IMG/VR virus record: IMGVR_UViG_3300042519_001936
Coordinates: 1-36,760 of that record
Reading direction: 5' to 3' (one strand)
Source: a virus
Length of the DNA stretch: 36,760 nt
Of this stretch, positions 20,884 through 30,700 are shown in pieces (positions within the stretch are counted from its first letter, which is position 1; every line of letters begins with the position of its first letter). Under the pieces are notes generated by a model. It was not told the origin of the DNA, searched no databases, and saw nothing but the letters and a program-made list of their open reading frames with translations. The position numbers and the translations under genes are program-made.

Positions 20884-22311
20884 ATGCATCAAACCACAGA
20901 CAGACGTAGTGATTTAAATTTGAAGCAAGATGACATGCTTGCTTCAAGGAGGTTCGTAATTGAGCGAAAGCCGGATACGGTATATTTTTACGAACTGGAA
21001 GAAGCGGTGGTTCTGGACGTAATCTTAGATGAAAATCACCCGGAGGTTCAATCGTCCACGGTGAGCCCGGATATATGGCCTCCAAATATAGATGGTTCTG
21101 AGCCATCTGCACAGGAGAAAAATTATGGTTTAATCGGGTGCATTAGATTTAGGTTTCTTCACAGCCAAAAAAATCAAGAAAAAGAAACTTTATCGTGGGC
21201 ATTTCCTATAGAGAAAACCGGTATCGTCGAATATCCGCTGATGAACGAGATTGTTATCATTGGAAAATATTTGGGAAAATATTTTTATTCTAAGAAGTTG
21301 AATACAAACGCCGTTGCCAATTCTACCGCGCATTTTATTGCCGAGCGGGTCGCGGGAAAGGTTGACAAAAATATCAATACGTATAGTGCCGACGGAGAAT
21401 ACCCCGGACCAGTTTCTAAAATAAACGTCGGTGGTGGCCCAAACTACGAAGGAGTTCTTGGAAATTACTTTAAGTTTAATTCGAAGATACGGTCCCTGAG
21501 ACATTTTGAGGGCGACACCATACTAGAATCCAGATTTGGTTCGTCGATTAGATTCGGTGCATACGATGGTATCGGCTCAAATAACAACGGGGTGGGCGAG
21601 TATTCTAGTGGCGGCGGCAATCCGATGGTGTTAATTAGAAACGGACAAGCGCCGGTCGACGCCGAGCCGGGGAAAACCGGCAAAGGATATACAAAAGAGG
21701 ATATTAATAAAGACGGTACATCTATACACATAACTTCTGGAAAAACAGTGTCGGGGTTCAAACCAGTCGTTGGTAATGCTATAGTCAAAGGCAAAACGCC
21801 GGTCGCTCTACCAACTCTCGACGGCGACCAAATCATAATAAACAGCGGCAGATTAATATTTTCGGCCAAAGCAAACGAAATGTTTTTCTTCTCTAAGAAG
21901 AAGATTGGAATGACAAGCGACGACTCAATTTCTATATCTTGCGTCGATAGGATGACGCTTACCGCATTGAAGACGGCCACGATAAATTCTCCCAAGATAT
22001 ATCTGGGAGATCACGGAAAGACGTATGAGCCCGCGTTGTTGGGGAGAAGCACCGTTGCGTGGATGTATGCAATGTGCGACTGGATGTTATTGAACACTAA
22101 TACTCAGTTGGAAGTGCTCCTCGCGCTCCAGTTGCATCTACATACAACCAAAACTGGTCCGACGTTGCTCCCTATACTTCCACCGGCATCTGTCATGTGG
22201 GCCGATCAAATACTTTCATTAAAAGCACAGCAGATTAGTTTACTCGCACTTCGTTCTCAATTGAGTTCGCTCATGAGTGGGAGAGTGTTTGTCTCGGGAG
22301 GAGTCGATTAA
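20884..22311 (+). CDS. Baseplate central spike protein (gp5/gpV type)
   Basis: 475 residues. The segment around 195-225 (FNSKIRSLRHFEGDTILESRFGSSIRFG) is characteristic of spike proteins of T4-like phages that lack the lysozyme domain of T4 gp5. An N-terminal OB-like region precedes it. The C-terminal part has beta-helix-like repeats (NSPKIYLGDHG) followed by a hydrophobic stretch. An H418-x-H420 pair (LHLHTTKTGPT) resembles the metal-binding HxH apex of P2 gpV-like spikes. It would puncture the host envelope. A purine-rich GGGAGGAG at its 3' end precedes the next gene. Confidence 0.8.
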   Translation: MHQTTDRRSDLNLKQDDMLASRRFVIERKPDTVYFYELEEAVVLDVILDENHPEVQSSTVSPDIWPPNIDGSEPSAQEKNYGLIGCIRFRFLHSQKNQEKETLSWAFPIEKTGIVEYPLMNEIVIIGKYLGKYFYSKKLNTNAVANSTAHFIAERVAGKVDKNINTYSADGEYPGPVSKINVGGGPNYEGVLGNYFKFNSKIRSLRHFEGDTILESRFGSSIRFGAYDGIGSNNNGVGEYSSGGGNPMVLIRNGQAPVDAEPGKTGKGYTKEDINKDGTSIHITSGKTVSGFKPVVGNAIVKGKTPVALPTLDGDQIIINSGRLIFSAKANEMFFFSKKKIGMTSDDSISISCVDRMTLTALKTATINSPKIYLGDHGKTYEPALLGRSTVAWMYAMCDWMLLNTNTQLEVLLALQLHLHTTKTGPTLLPILPPASVMWADQILSLKAQQISLLALRSQLSSLMSGRVFVSGGVD

Positions 22312-22314
22312 CAT

Positions 22315-23250
22315 ATGCCAAGCATTCCGCTATTCTCCGCACCATCAGTCTCTTTGAGTCCACCGACTTCGCTGAGTGTGATTGCAAAAAGCGGAGCATC
22401 CATAGCCGTCCCAACTCTGAGTGCTCCTTCAATATCTATCGGAGCCGGTTCTTCCCTGTCGTCAATCGCTGCGGTTTCTCGAATTTCTTCGACGATAGGC
22501 GGCGCACCCACGACACTTGCGGGCGCTGCCGCAACTTTTGGTGCTCCCACGACACTTGCTGGTGCGGCTGCAACTTTTGGCGTTCCAACAACGATTGGTG
22601 GTATATCATCAGCGTTTGGAGGACCAACTTCTCTGTCCGGTGTAATCGGGTCTACTGGACTGGCTGTTTCTCTTCCGAATTTTGCCGCATCGTTGCCCGC
22701 ACTTCCAAGTTTAAAAATGCCAGACATGCCAAGTTTCCCCGGACTAGATAAGGCCGGTATTCTCCTCGGCGCTGGCCCAAAATTTATTGCCGAGAAAATT
22801 ACAAAATACACAACGATAGTTCCCCCATTTGTACCGGGCCTTAAAATAAACATGGCAATGATAGGTGGGGCGATTGCGATAATTTCCGCGTTGTCTTCTG
22901 GAAATCCGAGTGCAATATTAAAGTCGTTGGTAGAAGATATGATAGATCAGGCCGTGGGAGATTTGAAAGACCAAGTCGGCGATGCTGTAAAAGGTGCATT
23001 GGACCAGACCGGCGTGTCTAGTCTACAAGACCAAGTACAAGGAATACAGGGGGATGTCGAGTCCAAGGTATCAGCCGCAGTTGGTGATGTACAAGGCGGT
23101 GTTTCTGGTGCTGCGCCAGAAAATACTTCCGGCGGCGTTGCCAACCTGAATCTATCGGCTGTGGCAACACCGATAAACAACACACTTTCCGGTGCTACTT
23201 CATTCACAAATGATAAAATAACTGCATTCGGCATCCCTCCGTCGGGATAA
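22315..23250 (+). CDS. Low-complexity virion protein with 13-residue repeats
   Basis: 311 residues, rich in Ala, Ser, Gly, Thr and Pro. Residues 63-114 are four 13-residue repeats of the GAPTTLAGAAATF type, the last two diverged (GVPTTIGGISSAF, GGPTSLSGVIGST). A hydrophobic middle (~175-205) and a helical amphipathic C-terminal third follow. The family is not recognised. Its place between the spike and the gp25-like wedge suggests a hub or tail-tip component. The start has one of the very few Shine-Dalgarno-like sequences in the window. Confidence 0.7.
   Translation: MPSIPLFSAPSVSLSPPTSLSVIAKSGASIAVPTLSAPSISIGAGSSLSSIAAVSRISSTIGGAPTTLAGAAATFGAPTTLAGAAATFGVPTTIGGISSAFGGPTSLSGVIGSTGLAVSLPNFAASLPALPSLKMPDMPSFPGLDKAGILLGAGPKFIAEKITKYTTIVPPFVPGLKINMAMIGGAIAIISALSSGNPSAILKSLVEDMIDQAVGDLKDQVGDAVKGALDQTGVSSLQDQVQGIQGDVESKVSAAVGDVQGGVSGAAPENTSGGVANLNLSAVATPINNTLSGATSFTNDKITAFGIPPSG
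22501..22656 (+). repeat. 39-nt tandem repeats
   Basis: Four in-frame 39-nt units. The first two encode identical peptides with codon differences, and the third and fourth are diverged. Confidence 0.8.
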
Positions 23251-23267
23251 TTATCAAAAATACATTA

Positions 23268-23275
23268 TATTTATA
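23268..23275 (+). promoter_or_regulatory. TATTTATA octamer before the wedge operon
   Basis: Exact TATTTATA, 15 nt before the ATG at 23291, in a 40-nt gap at the head of the gp25/gp6 block. Confidence 0.5.
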
Positions 23276-23290
23276 TAAAGAACCGTATAT

Positions 23291-23755
23291 ATGAAAAAAT
23301 CAGAACTATTAGAAATGATTAGAACTGTGGTGAAGGAGGAAGTTAATCAGGCACTTCCACAACTTCTCATGGAAGTATTGGCCGAAAAGATTGTAAGCAA
23401 CGAAACGCCGGTAAAATCCGCCGCGCCTAAATCGTTCAGTGGAACGGCACCGATACCGGCAAGTTACCGAAAGCCCCAAGTTGCACTGGATGCTCCGTTA
23501 CGATCAGAAGTTAAGGTACCAAATATTTTCTCTGCAAATTCGAAGTTTGGCTCAATATTAAATGAAACTCGTGGCGGGCTTCCTCAAGATACCGTCGATG
23601 ATGCGCCCTCTGCACACGACGCGCTGAGAGCCATTCCACAGGAAGTTTTAAACGAGAACCGAGACGTTGCTGCGGTGGCAAACGCCATGACCAGAGATTA
23701 TTCTCAAATGTTAAAGACAATCGACGCAAAAGCCAAGGCAAAGCGACCAATGTAA
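23291..23755 (+). CDS. Conserved hypothetical protein preceding gp25
   Basis: 154 residues. An N-terminal amphipathic helix (KKSELLEMIRTVVKEEVNQ) is followed by a Pro/Ala-rich disordered region and a helical C-terminus. Short proteins with this KKSEL..MI...VKEEV start occur next to baseplate genes in T4-like phages. Function unknown; it may be a baseplate chaperone or minor virion protein. It ends 1 nt before gp25. Confidence 0.65.
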   Translation: MKKSELLEMIRTVVKEEVNQALPQLLMEVLAEKIVSNETPVKSAAPKSFSGTAPIPASYRKPQVALDAPLRSEVKVPNIFSANSKFGSILNETRGGLPQDTVDDAPSAHDALRAIPQEVLNENRDVAAVANAMTRDYSQMLKTIDAKAKAKRPM

Positions 23756-23756
23756 A

Positions 23757-24167
23757 ATGGCAACAACCGCGCAGCCCTATGGAATTACGTTACCCATAAC
23801 GCATGGGCAACAGGGATATTTTGCGCAAAGCTATAATTTATTAGATCAAGTAAAATCAAACCTTAATTTGCTTCTCAGAACAAAAAAAGGAGAACGGCGG
23901 ATGAGCCCGGAATTCGGGTCTGGGCTGTGGAATGTTTTATTTGAAAATTATACGGACGATATTAAACCAATTATCGAAAGTACCATAAGAAAAGACATAG
24001 CTAGATGGATGGGATATGTAAGCATTAAAGAAATTTCTATTGACGTTGCCGACGATGAACTTCCGGATAAAAATGCACTGAAAGTATCAGTTACATTTAC
24101 CGTACCCAGCGCCGGAATAACCCGGCTTCAAACGTTGAATCTATCGATGAATACAAATAACATATGA
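23757..24167 (+). CDS. gp25: Baseplate wedge protein gp25-like
   Basis: 136 residues. The segment KSNLNLLLRTKKGERRMSPE, then FGSGLWNVLFEN, is the hallmark of the gp25/GPW family, including the conserved Arg of the GERxM turn. T4 gp25 is 132 residues. It is a sheath-initiator-like wedge component that joins the gp6/gp53 inner baseplate. It is coupled to the gp6-like gene by an ATGA overlap. Confidence 0.94.
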   Translation: MATTAQPYGITLPITHGQQGYFAQSYNLLDQVKSNLNLLLRTKKGERRMSPEFGSGLWNVLFENYTDDIKPIIESTIRKDIARWMGYVSIKEISIDVADDELPDKNALKVSVTFTVPSAGITRLQTLNLSMNTNNI

Positions 24168-26119
24168 TATTCGACACACCAAAATCATTCCAACCAGAGA
24201 AAAAAGATATAAAATATCTAAACAAGGATTTTTCTCAATTAAAACAATCCCTGATCGAGTTTACAAAGACATATTATCCGAGTACGTACAAGGATTTTAG
24301 TGACGCTTCTACCGGGATGATGTTTATTGAAACCGTCGCGTATGTTGGCGACGTTTTGTCTTATTATATAGATTATCAATTCAAAGAAGGAATGTTGATC
24401 AATTCCGAGGAGCGAAAAAACATTATAGACTCAGCGAGATCGCTTGGATACAGGTCCAAAGTTACATCTCCCGCCGTAACGATGCTGGATGTTTACCAAC
24501 TAGTTCCCGCCAAAATGGGAGACGGCGGAGAAATGGCACCCGACTTGAACTACGCGCAGATAATAAAACCGGGAATGTCGACCGTGAGTGATTCCGGCGT
24601 AACATTTTTAACAAATTCTCCCGTGGATTTCACGGTCGATACAAAAAACGACCCGCTGGAAATATCGGTGTTTCAAAGAAATGCATCTGGACAACCCGAG
24701 TTTTTCGTTTTGAAAAAAAGCACAAGTGCGTTTTCCGGACAATTTTTTACAAAGACGGTGGCGGTTGGTACACCGGTTCCATTTTATAAAATTTTGCTGG
24801 AAGATAAAAATATTATAGAAATATTTGATATATATGATTCCGACGGAAATCGCTGGCACGAAACAGATTATTTGGCCCAGAATTTAGTACCAGTCGATTA
24901 CGAAAACATTTTTAAGAATGACGTAACTCTGTCAGCAGATCGCGACGTTGTTCCGTTTCTATTGAAGTATATCAAAACGTCAAAAAGATTCGTTTCCGGT
25001 GTTAACGCCGATAATACAACATTTTTAGAATTTGGTTCTGGGACTAACATTGCCGACGACGAAGTTATAATACCAAACGTATACACGGTTGGAAAAGTGA
25101 CTACGTTCAAAACAGAAAATGTATCTTACGACCCATCCAACTTTTTGCTGTCTAAAACCTTTGGCCAAGCGCCGGGAAACACGACATTAACCATACGATA
25201 CGTGGTCGGAGGAGGTATTGAGAGTAACGTCAACGCGAACTCAATTAAAAATGTTTCTCGGGTTGAATTTTTTGGCGACTTGACTGAACTCCCGACCCTA
25301 GAGTTAAACTTAACCAACCTAGTCAGAAGCTCGGTAAAGGTCAATAACCCGGTTCCTGCCACCGGTGGCGGCGGCGCCGAAACTAACGAGGAAATAAGAA
25401 ATAACGCGCTGGCAAACTTCGCATCTCAGAATCGGGCGGTGACGCAGAAAGATTACGTAGTAAGAACATATGGTATGCCCCAAAAATATGGCTCCATTGC
25501 CAAAGCATACGCAGTAACCGACGCGCAATTGGACATCGCCAACGTTCAAGCGATGCCAACCGGAATAGAGACCAGCAGTTTGTCCGTCGGCGCGATTAAT
25601 ACATCAAACCCAGACAAAAACAACCCGTTCGCTATCAATTTGTACGTTTTATGCTACGATAAGAGTCAACGGCTGATAGTTTCCAATGAATCCATTCGCC
25701 AGAATTTAAAGAATTATTTGAATCAGTATAGAATGTTGACGGACAGCGTAAATTTACTCAACGGTTTTATTATAAACATAGGCGTGGATTTCACGATTGT
25801 TGCGTACAAAAACTATAATAAGCGTGAGGTTTTGGCCAACTGTATTACGTTGGTTCAACAATTTTTTGATATTAATGGCGTTCAGTTCTGCCAACCAATT
25901 AATTTAAGCAGGTTGGAATTAGAAATTGCCAAGGTGGATGGAGTTCAATCGGTATCATCACTCAGAGTTAAGAATTTAACGCTGAAAGACGGTGATTACT
26001 CTCCATACGAATATGACATTAACAAAGCGACGATGGATCGAGTAATATATCCGTCGATTGACCCGTCAGTTTTTGAAGTAAGGTTCCCGACCAAGGACAT
26101 TGTTGGTCGAGTAGCATAA
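24164..26119 (+). CDS. gp6: Baseplate wedge protein gp6-like (baseplate J family)
   Basis: 651 residues; T4 gp6 is 660. The N-terminus (KYLNKDFSQLKQSLIEFTK, then FSDASTGMMFIETVAYVGDVLSYYID) is diagnostic of gp6. The central part includes GGGAETNEEIRNNALANFASQNRAVTQKDY, the baseplate J-like region. It forms the dimeric inner ring of the baseplate wedge. The ATG overlaps the gp25 stop (ATGA), and a 55-nt gap follows. Confidence 0.95.
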   Translation: MIFDTPKSFQPEKKDIKYLNKDFSQLKQSLIEFTKTYYPSTYKDFSDASTGMMFIETVAYVGDVLSYYIDYQFKEGMLINSEERKNIIDSARSLGYRSKVTSPAVTMLDVYQLVPAKMGDGGEMAPDLNYAQIIKPGMSTVSDSGVTFLTNSPVDFTVDTKNDPLEISVFQRNASGQPEFFVLKKSTSAFSGQFFTKTVAVGTPVPFYKILLEDKNIIEIFDIYDSDGNRWHETDYLAQNLVPVDYENIFKNDVTLSADRDVVPFLLKYIKTSKRFVSGVNADNTTFLEFGSGTNIADDEVIIPNVYTVGKVTTFKTENVSYDPSNFLLSKTFGQAPGNTTLTIRYVVGGGIESNVNANSIKNVSRVEFFGDLTELPTLELNLTNLVRSSVKVNNPVPATGGGGAETNEEIRNNALANFASQNRAVTQKDYVVRTYGMPQKYGSIAKAYAVTDAQLDIANVQAMPTGIETSSLSVGAINTSNPDKNNPFAINLYVLCYDKSQRLIVSNESIRQNLKNYLNQYRMLTDSVNLLNGFIINIGVDFTIVAYKNYNKREVLANCITLVQQFFDINGVQFCQPINLSRLELEIAKVDGVQSVSSLRVKNLTLKDGDYSPYEYDINKATMDRVIYPSIDPSVFEVRFPTKDIVGRVA

Positions 26120-26148
26120 ATATAGGTAGAATATCTTTCCGGTGGTTA

Positions 26149-26156
26149 TATTTATA
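26149..26156 (+). promoter_or_regulatory. TATTTATA octamer after gp6
   Basis: Exact TATTTATA, 18 nt before the ATG at 26175. It is flanked by ATCTTTCC and GGTAAAGAT, an imperfect inverted repeat. Confidence 0.5.
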
Positions 26157-26174
26157 AGGTAAAGATTACTATAA

Positions 26175-27524
26175 ATGCACTACTTTTTATATCCAAGCAA
26201 AGACACGTTTATTACCAATTATCCACCTTACATGTTTAAAAATATGGGGTTGGACGAGGTTTTGGAAGTAGAAAAGAGAATTTCGACAAATAGCTGTTCC
26301 AGTACAACCACATACGACGCGTTAGTTGGATATACAAGTTCTAGCATCGAGCTTTTGTCCGGGTCTATGTCTGCATCATACGATCCAAACTCAAGCGACC
26401 CGAGTGTTGTTTCTAGCTCGTATGTCGCATTCTATACAAACATGACATTGGGCTCGGTGTTGTCTCGCGCACTGCTGTACTTTGATTTGACAACAGTATC
26501 ACAATCCATTGCAGCCGGTGGAATAGTTTCCGGGTCTAGTCCTAAATTTTACTTAAATTTAAAGGTGTGCGAGGCCAAGGAAGTTCCGGTAGAATACAAG
26601 TTGATCGCATACCCGGTGTCTCAATCGTGGAGTATGGGTACGGGATACAAATACGACGGTGCCACTTCTGCCGATGGGGCAAATTGGAAGTTCTATGACG
26701 GTCAATTAATGCCGTGGGCGAGCGGGTCACTGTCCGATTGTAGTGGCGGTGGAGTTTGGTGGACTGACAGTGCATCAATAAGTAACGATACTGGTTATCA
26801 TGAGATTCCTGCTATATCGGTATTTAACCCATATCCAGACTGTCCCAATTCATTTTTCCCAAATATTATAACATCGTCTTATATTTATCCACCACCCGGT
26901 CCATATGGGTGTGAACAGGGATTTAACTACCAGTCGTCGGACGTTAAAATGGACGTAACTACCATCGTGAATGCTTGGCTCACCAATCAAATACCCAACC
27001 GTGGATTTATTTTGATGCACAGTGATGAATCCAGTTCACTCGATTATGGGAAATTAAGATTCTTTTCAAAGGAAACCAACACAATATATTCACCATATTT
27101 GGACGTTGCGTGGGAGGACGCGACGTTTTACACGGGCAGCGCCGATCCAATACAAATCAGAGACGCGGTTGTTAACATAAAGAATATGGCAAAAGAATAT
27201 ATTCACGGGTCTATTATCAGAATGGAAGTTACAGCAAGAAAGCGTTATCCGGTAAAAACATTTACTAACAAACTGTCAGATTATTTGGCTCCTTATTATT
27301 TGCCAGCAGACAGTTTTTATTCTATAAAGGACGCGGAAACAAATGATGTCGTCATGCCGCCGGACATTTACACCAGATTAAGTTTCGATGCTAACGGAAA
27401 CTATTTCATGTTAGATACGACCGGACTGCCGCAAGAAAGATACTTTAAAGTAGAAGTGCGCTCGGAGCAAAGTGGTTCAATAATGACATATACCGTCCCT
27501 ACCGCATTTAAAATTTCCAGATGA
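26175..27524 (+). CDS. Virion structural protein with DNRLRE-like domain
   Basis: 449 residues. Residues ~250-320 resemble DNRLRE-type beta domains of surface proteins: VKMDVTTIVNAWLTNQIPNR, then GFILMHSDE, then a final YLDVAWED strand. The N-terminal half also contains the usual FDLTTVSQSI strand pair of such domains. The C-terminal ~120 residues are beta-rich (IIRMEVTARKRYPVK) and may contact neighbouring baseplate proteins. The position after gp6 matches a virion protein in marine T4-like phages. It is coupled by ATGA to the next gene. Confidence 0.72.
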   Translation: MHYFLYPSKDTFITNYPPYMFKNMGLDEVLEVEKRISTNSCSSTTTYDALVGYTSSSIELLSGSMSASYDPNSSDPSVVSSSYVAFYTNMTLGSVLSRALLYFDLTTVSQSIAAGGIVSGSSPKFYLNLKVCEAKEVPVEYKLIAYPVSQSWSMGTGYKYDGATSADGANWKFYDGQLMPWASGSLSDCSGGGVWWTDSASISNDTGYHEIPAISVFNPYPDCPNSFFPNIITSSYIYPPPGPYGCEQGFNYQSSDVKMDVTTIVNAWLTNQIPNRGFILMHSDESSSLDYGKLRFFSKETNTIYSPYLDVAWEDATFYTGSADPIQIRDAVVNIKNMAKEYIHGSIIRMEVTARKRYPVKTFTNKLSDYLAPYYLPADSFYSIKDAETNDVVMPPDIYTRLSFDANGNYFMLDTTGLPQERYFKVEVRSEQSGSIMTYTVPTAFKISR

Positions 27525-27742
27525 AAGCAAATCCAAATCTAACGGGATATAATCAAGCCGACATTGAGAATTTGTATAGGAGCAGTTCCATAGTTCCCGA
27601 CGTGGACGAATATTCCAATTTAATCATTCAAAATACAAGCAATCAGCTTTATTCGTCGTCGATTACTATCCCACTTCAAAACGTGGTATACAACCCGACC
27701 AAGGTTGGAACAAAATTAGACCCGACATTTTACGAACTATGA
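27521..27742 (+). CDS. Small virion-cluster protein
   Basis: 73 residues with ATGA overlaps on both sides, so three genes are translationally chained. Segments GYNQADIENLYRSS and VVYNPTKVGTKLDPTFYEL show no known motif. A minor baseplate protein or assembly factor is likely from position alone. Confidence 0.65.
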   Translation: MKANPNLTGYNQADIENLYRSSSIVPDVDEYSNLIIQNTSNQLYSSSITIPLQNVVYNPTKVGTKLDPTFYEL

Positions 27743-30700
27743 ACATGTCTGATATAAAATACAGAATTTCTTCAACCGCGTCGTTGAGTGTGGGTTCATT
27801 TTTGACCGAAGAAGATTTGTATTTTTACTCGGAAGGACGCACGGCGAAAAATATACCGTTCGGCCAATCGGAAAAAGACTTTGTTCAATTCTCGGTGTAT
27901 ACCTTTGACGAAACGTTTATTACATCTTCGATTGCGTATTCTCCGGGTACATGGACGCCGCACACGAATTCTTATTATAATGTATTCAATCGCCCAGTTC
28001 AATATTACTACGATTCATTTACAACCGACTGGTTAGTTTTAGGTACCGAAACGCAATCTTTGTTTTTCGACGTTTCTAGAAATTTGAATTCACTTGGGAT
28101 ATCGGACGGAAATTACAAGGTTTGCATAGAGCTTGGGCGAGACGAGGTGGGCAATAAAGACGAGCGGCTCCTGATTGATTCTATATCTAACAGTAGAACA
28201 GAGATTACATTAATCCCGAAGACACTAAAGGGGTCTACCGGTTCTATCAATATCGAATATGATATTTTTTCTAATAATCAAATACAGGTCAGCGATGTTG
28301 CCGATTCGTTGATATATTCAATTTCGAAACCGGAGCTTTACAATTTGTATTTGTTGGCGAAAAAACAAGACCCAACCGGATCGGCGGCGCTGATGTTTAA
28401 TTACGGGTTTAAGCAGGATGTAGACGTGACGACGTTCATTACCGACCTTTACTACGGAGTGAGAAAGGGCGGTATACGCAGTAATGGGCAATATTCTACG
28501 AATGATATTTTGGGGATATATGATCAGTTTAAGAACCTGCTTTATGAAAATTATTCTTCCGGTATAACGTTTCAAGACATAAAGAACTATTACTATAGCT
28601 TGTTTGTTTTCATTGCTGACCAAGAATTAAACAGGATCTCAAATAATAAACCAAGTTCTTACCCGGAGATCGTAAATTTCTTAGCAAGAATATATTACAA
28701 TTTTGTATTTTTTCCGCAAATCACGAACATAGAGAACAACGTTGATACTAATTTAACCGGGTATTTCAAACATTACATTGCGCTGCCCAGCGGAATGTCG
28801 ATTTCTATTCTGAACAAGAAAACTATTCCTTCTACCGATCCAAGATTTTACGACAGGCTGGCGCTAAAGTTAGAATCTCCACTCCCGGTAGATGTAATAT
28901 TAGGGTCCGACGCTTGGATTACCAACTGTTTTGGATTTTTGCCAATCGTACAAAATTTGTATTATTTTTCCCAGCGAGTAATTCAAACCTTTCCACTACG
29001 AGGACCAAATTTTCTCATTAAAATCGAGAACGAGGGAAATTCAACAGAAGCTCTCTCAATGGAAACGTTGATACGAGAGACCGGAAGTCTGTATAACGAG
29101 CTTATAACTAAACTAGACGCGAAGCAAGCCGTGGTCGTTGATACGATAGATTACAGAGAATTTAAAAATTTTGTAAACTTTTCGTCCGCGACGTTTAGAC
29201 TGGGGGCGTTTGATGTAAAGCGTTCAAGCATTGAAAAGTTATACGGCGATATACAAGAATACGACGCGCAATTGTTAATCAACCCAAACGACCAATTTTA
29301 CCAAAAAAACAAGACCGACGCGAACAGCGAGATAGATTCCCTTGAAGCGAGCATGGATGGCTATGAAAAGTTCTTATATGACAATCCAATGTGGTTCACC
29401 CGGCACGCCGAGGTTGTCGATGGATACTCCACGGCTTCGCTTTACGACAAAGACAATGGTGGGGCGTTAGTTAGCAACTTGCCACAATTTTTGGTCGAGG
29501 CGTATTCCGATAACGAAGACTATATCAAATTTATAGCTATGGTAGGCCATTTCTTCGACAATCTCACGTTGGCGGTTCGACAGATGACCGACAAGAACGA
29601 CTCGGCCAGTTCCCCAAATAGCGGAGTTTCCCTTGACGTAGTTGGGGATATGTTGAAGTCCTTGGGCTGGGACGTAGAAATGTCCAAGGAAAACTTGTCC
29701 CTGCTACTGTCGTCGTTCTGTAAGGCGGACTTTGACGAAGGAACTGATCTGTATAACCAAAGCAGGCAATTCTCAGAAGAGACCAGAAACAAAACAATAT
29801 GGAAACGTATATTAAACAGCTTACCGCTGATATACAAAACGAAAGGAACAGAAACTTCGCTAAATGCGCTTATTTCTTGTTTTGGGGTGCCGACCAACCT
29901 TATAAAAATAAAAGAGTATGGTGGAATACAAAACGTCAGCGACTTGACGGATACCTCGTTGTATATCATCGACGAAGTTAAGTACGAACCGTATTTCAGC
30001 GGGAGTGGGGAATATTTTCAGATTAATTGGACCGGCAGTGCACAATCATTAGAATTTAATTTTAGGTTCGACGCTGCCAACATACACGATGAAGGTCAAT
30101 ATTTTAGACTTGTGAATTGTTCCGATGTGTGGGCGTTGGGTGCCCGCAGAGAAAAAGGAAAAGACTGGGGAATTGTTTTTTTTAGTATAGACGACGGGTT
30201 TGGAAATGTTCGAACGGTTGCCACCAGCCGCGCGCCAATATTTGACGGAAACTCGTATCACGTGCTGCTGCGCCGGGGCGATGTTGCGCCGGAATTTCAC
30301 GCAACCTCGTCGTATAACGAGTACGCCACCAAATACGATCTGATCTTACAGAAGTCGGAAGACGACCGGATTACGTTTGTTACCACCGGCAGTGCGTTTT
30401 TGAGTGGCAGTTATAATACCGCGTTCGAGTCTGGTTCATTCATCTACGTCGGAAATTACAATCAAAACACATCGTCTGTAAACATTGACCCAGAAGCGTT
30501 CTTTGGTAATATCGATGACATAAATATTTGGGAATCTCCCATTTCTAATAACCGGTTTCAGAGCCACACGCTGAACAGAAGTTCATACGACTTGGAATCT
30601 CCGCAACAGATGATTTTAGATAATTTGTTCAGAATTTCTTTCGAGCGGCCCGTGGACTTATACGATTTAGACGGCGTGACATTAAACAACCTGTCTTTCC

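Noticed and set aside
22308-22853. 181-residue minus-strand frame opposite the repeat protein
   Set aside because: Its repetitive sequence simply mirrors the 39-nt repeats of the plus-strand gene, and the long frame follows from low complexity.
29520-29969. 149-residue minus-strand frame inside the 1538-residue gene
   Set aside because: It lies wholly within a continuous plus-strand gene whose product has a gpI-like motif here; there is no start context or neighbour to support it.
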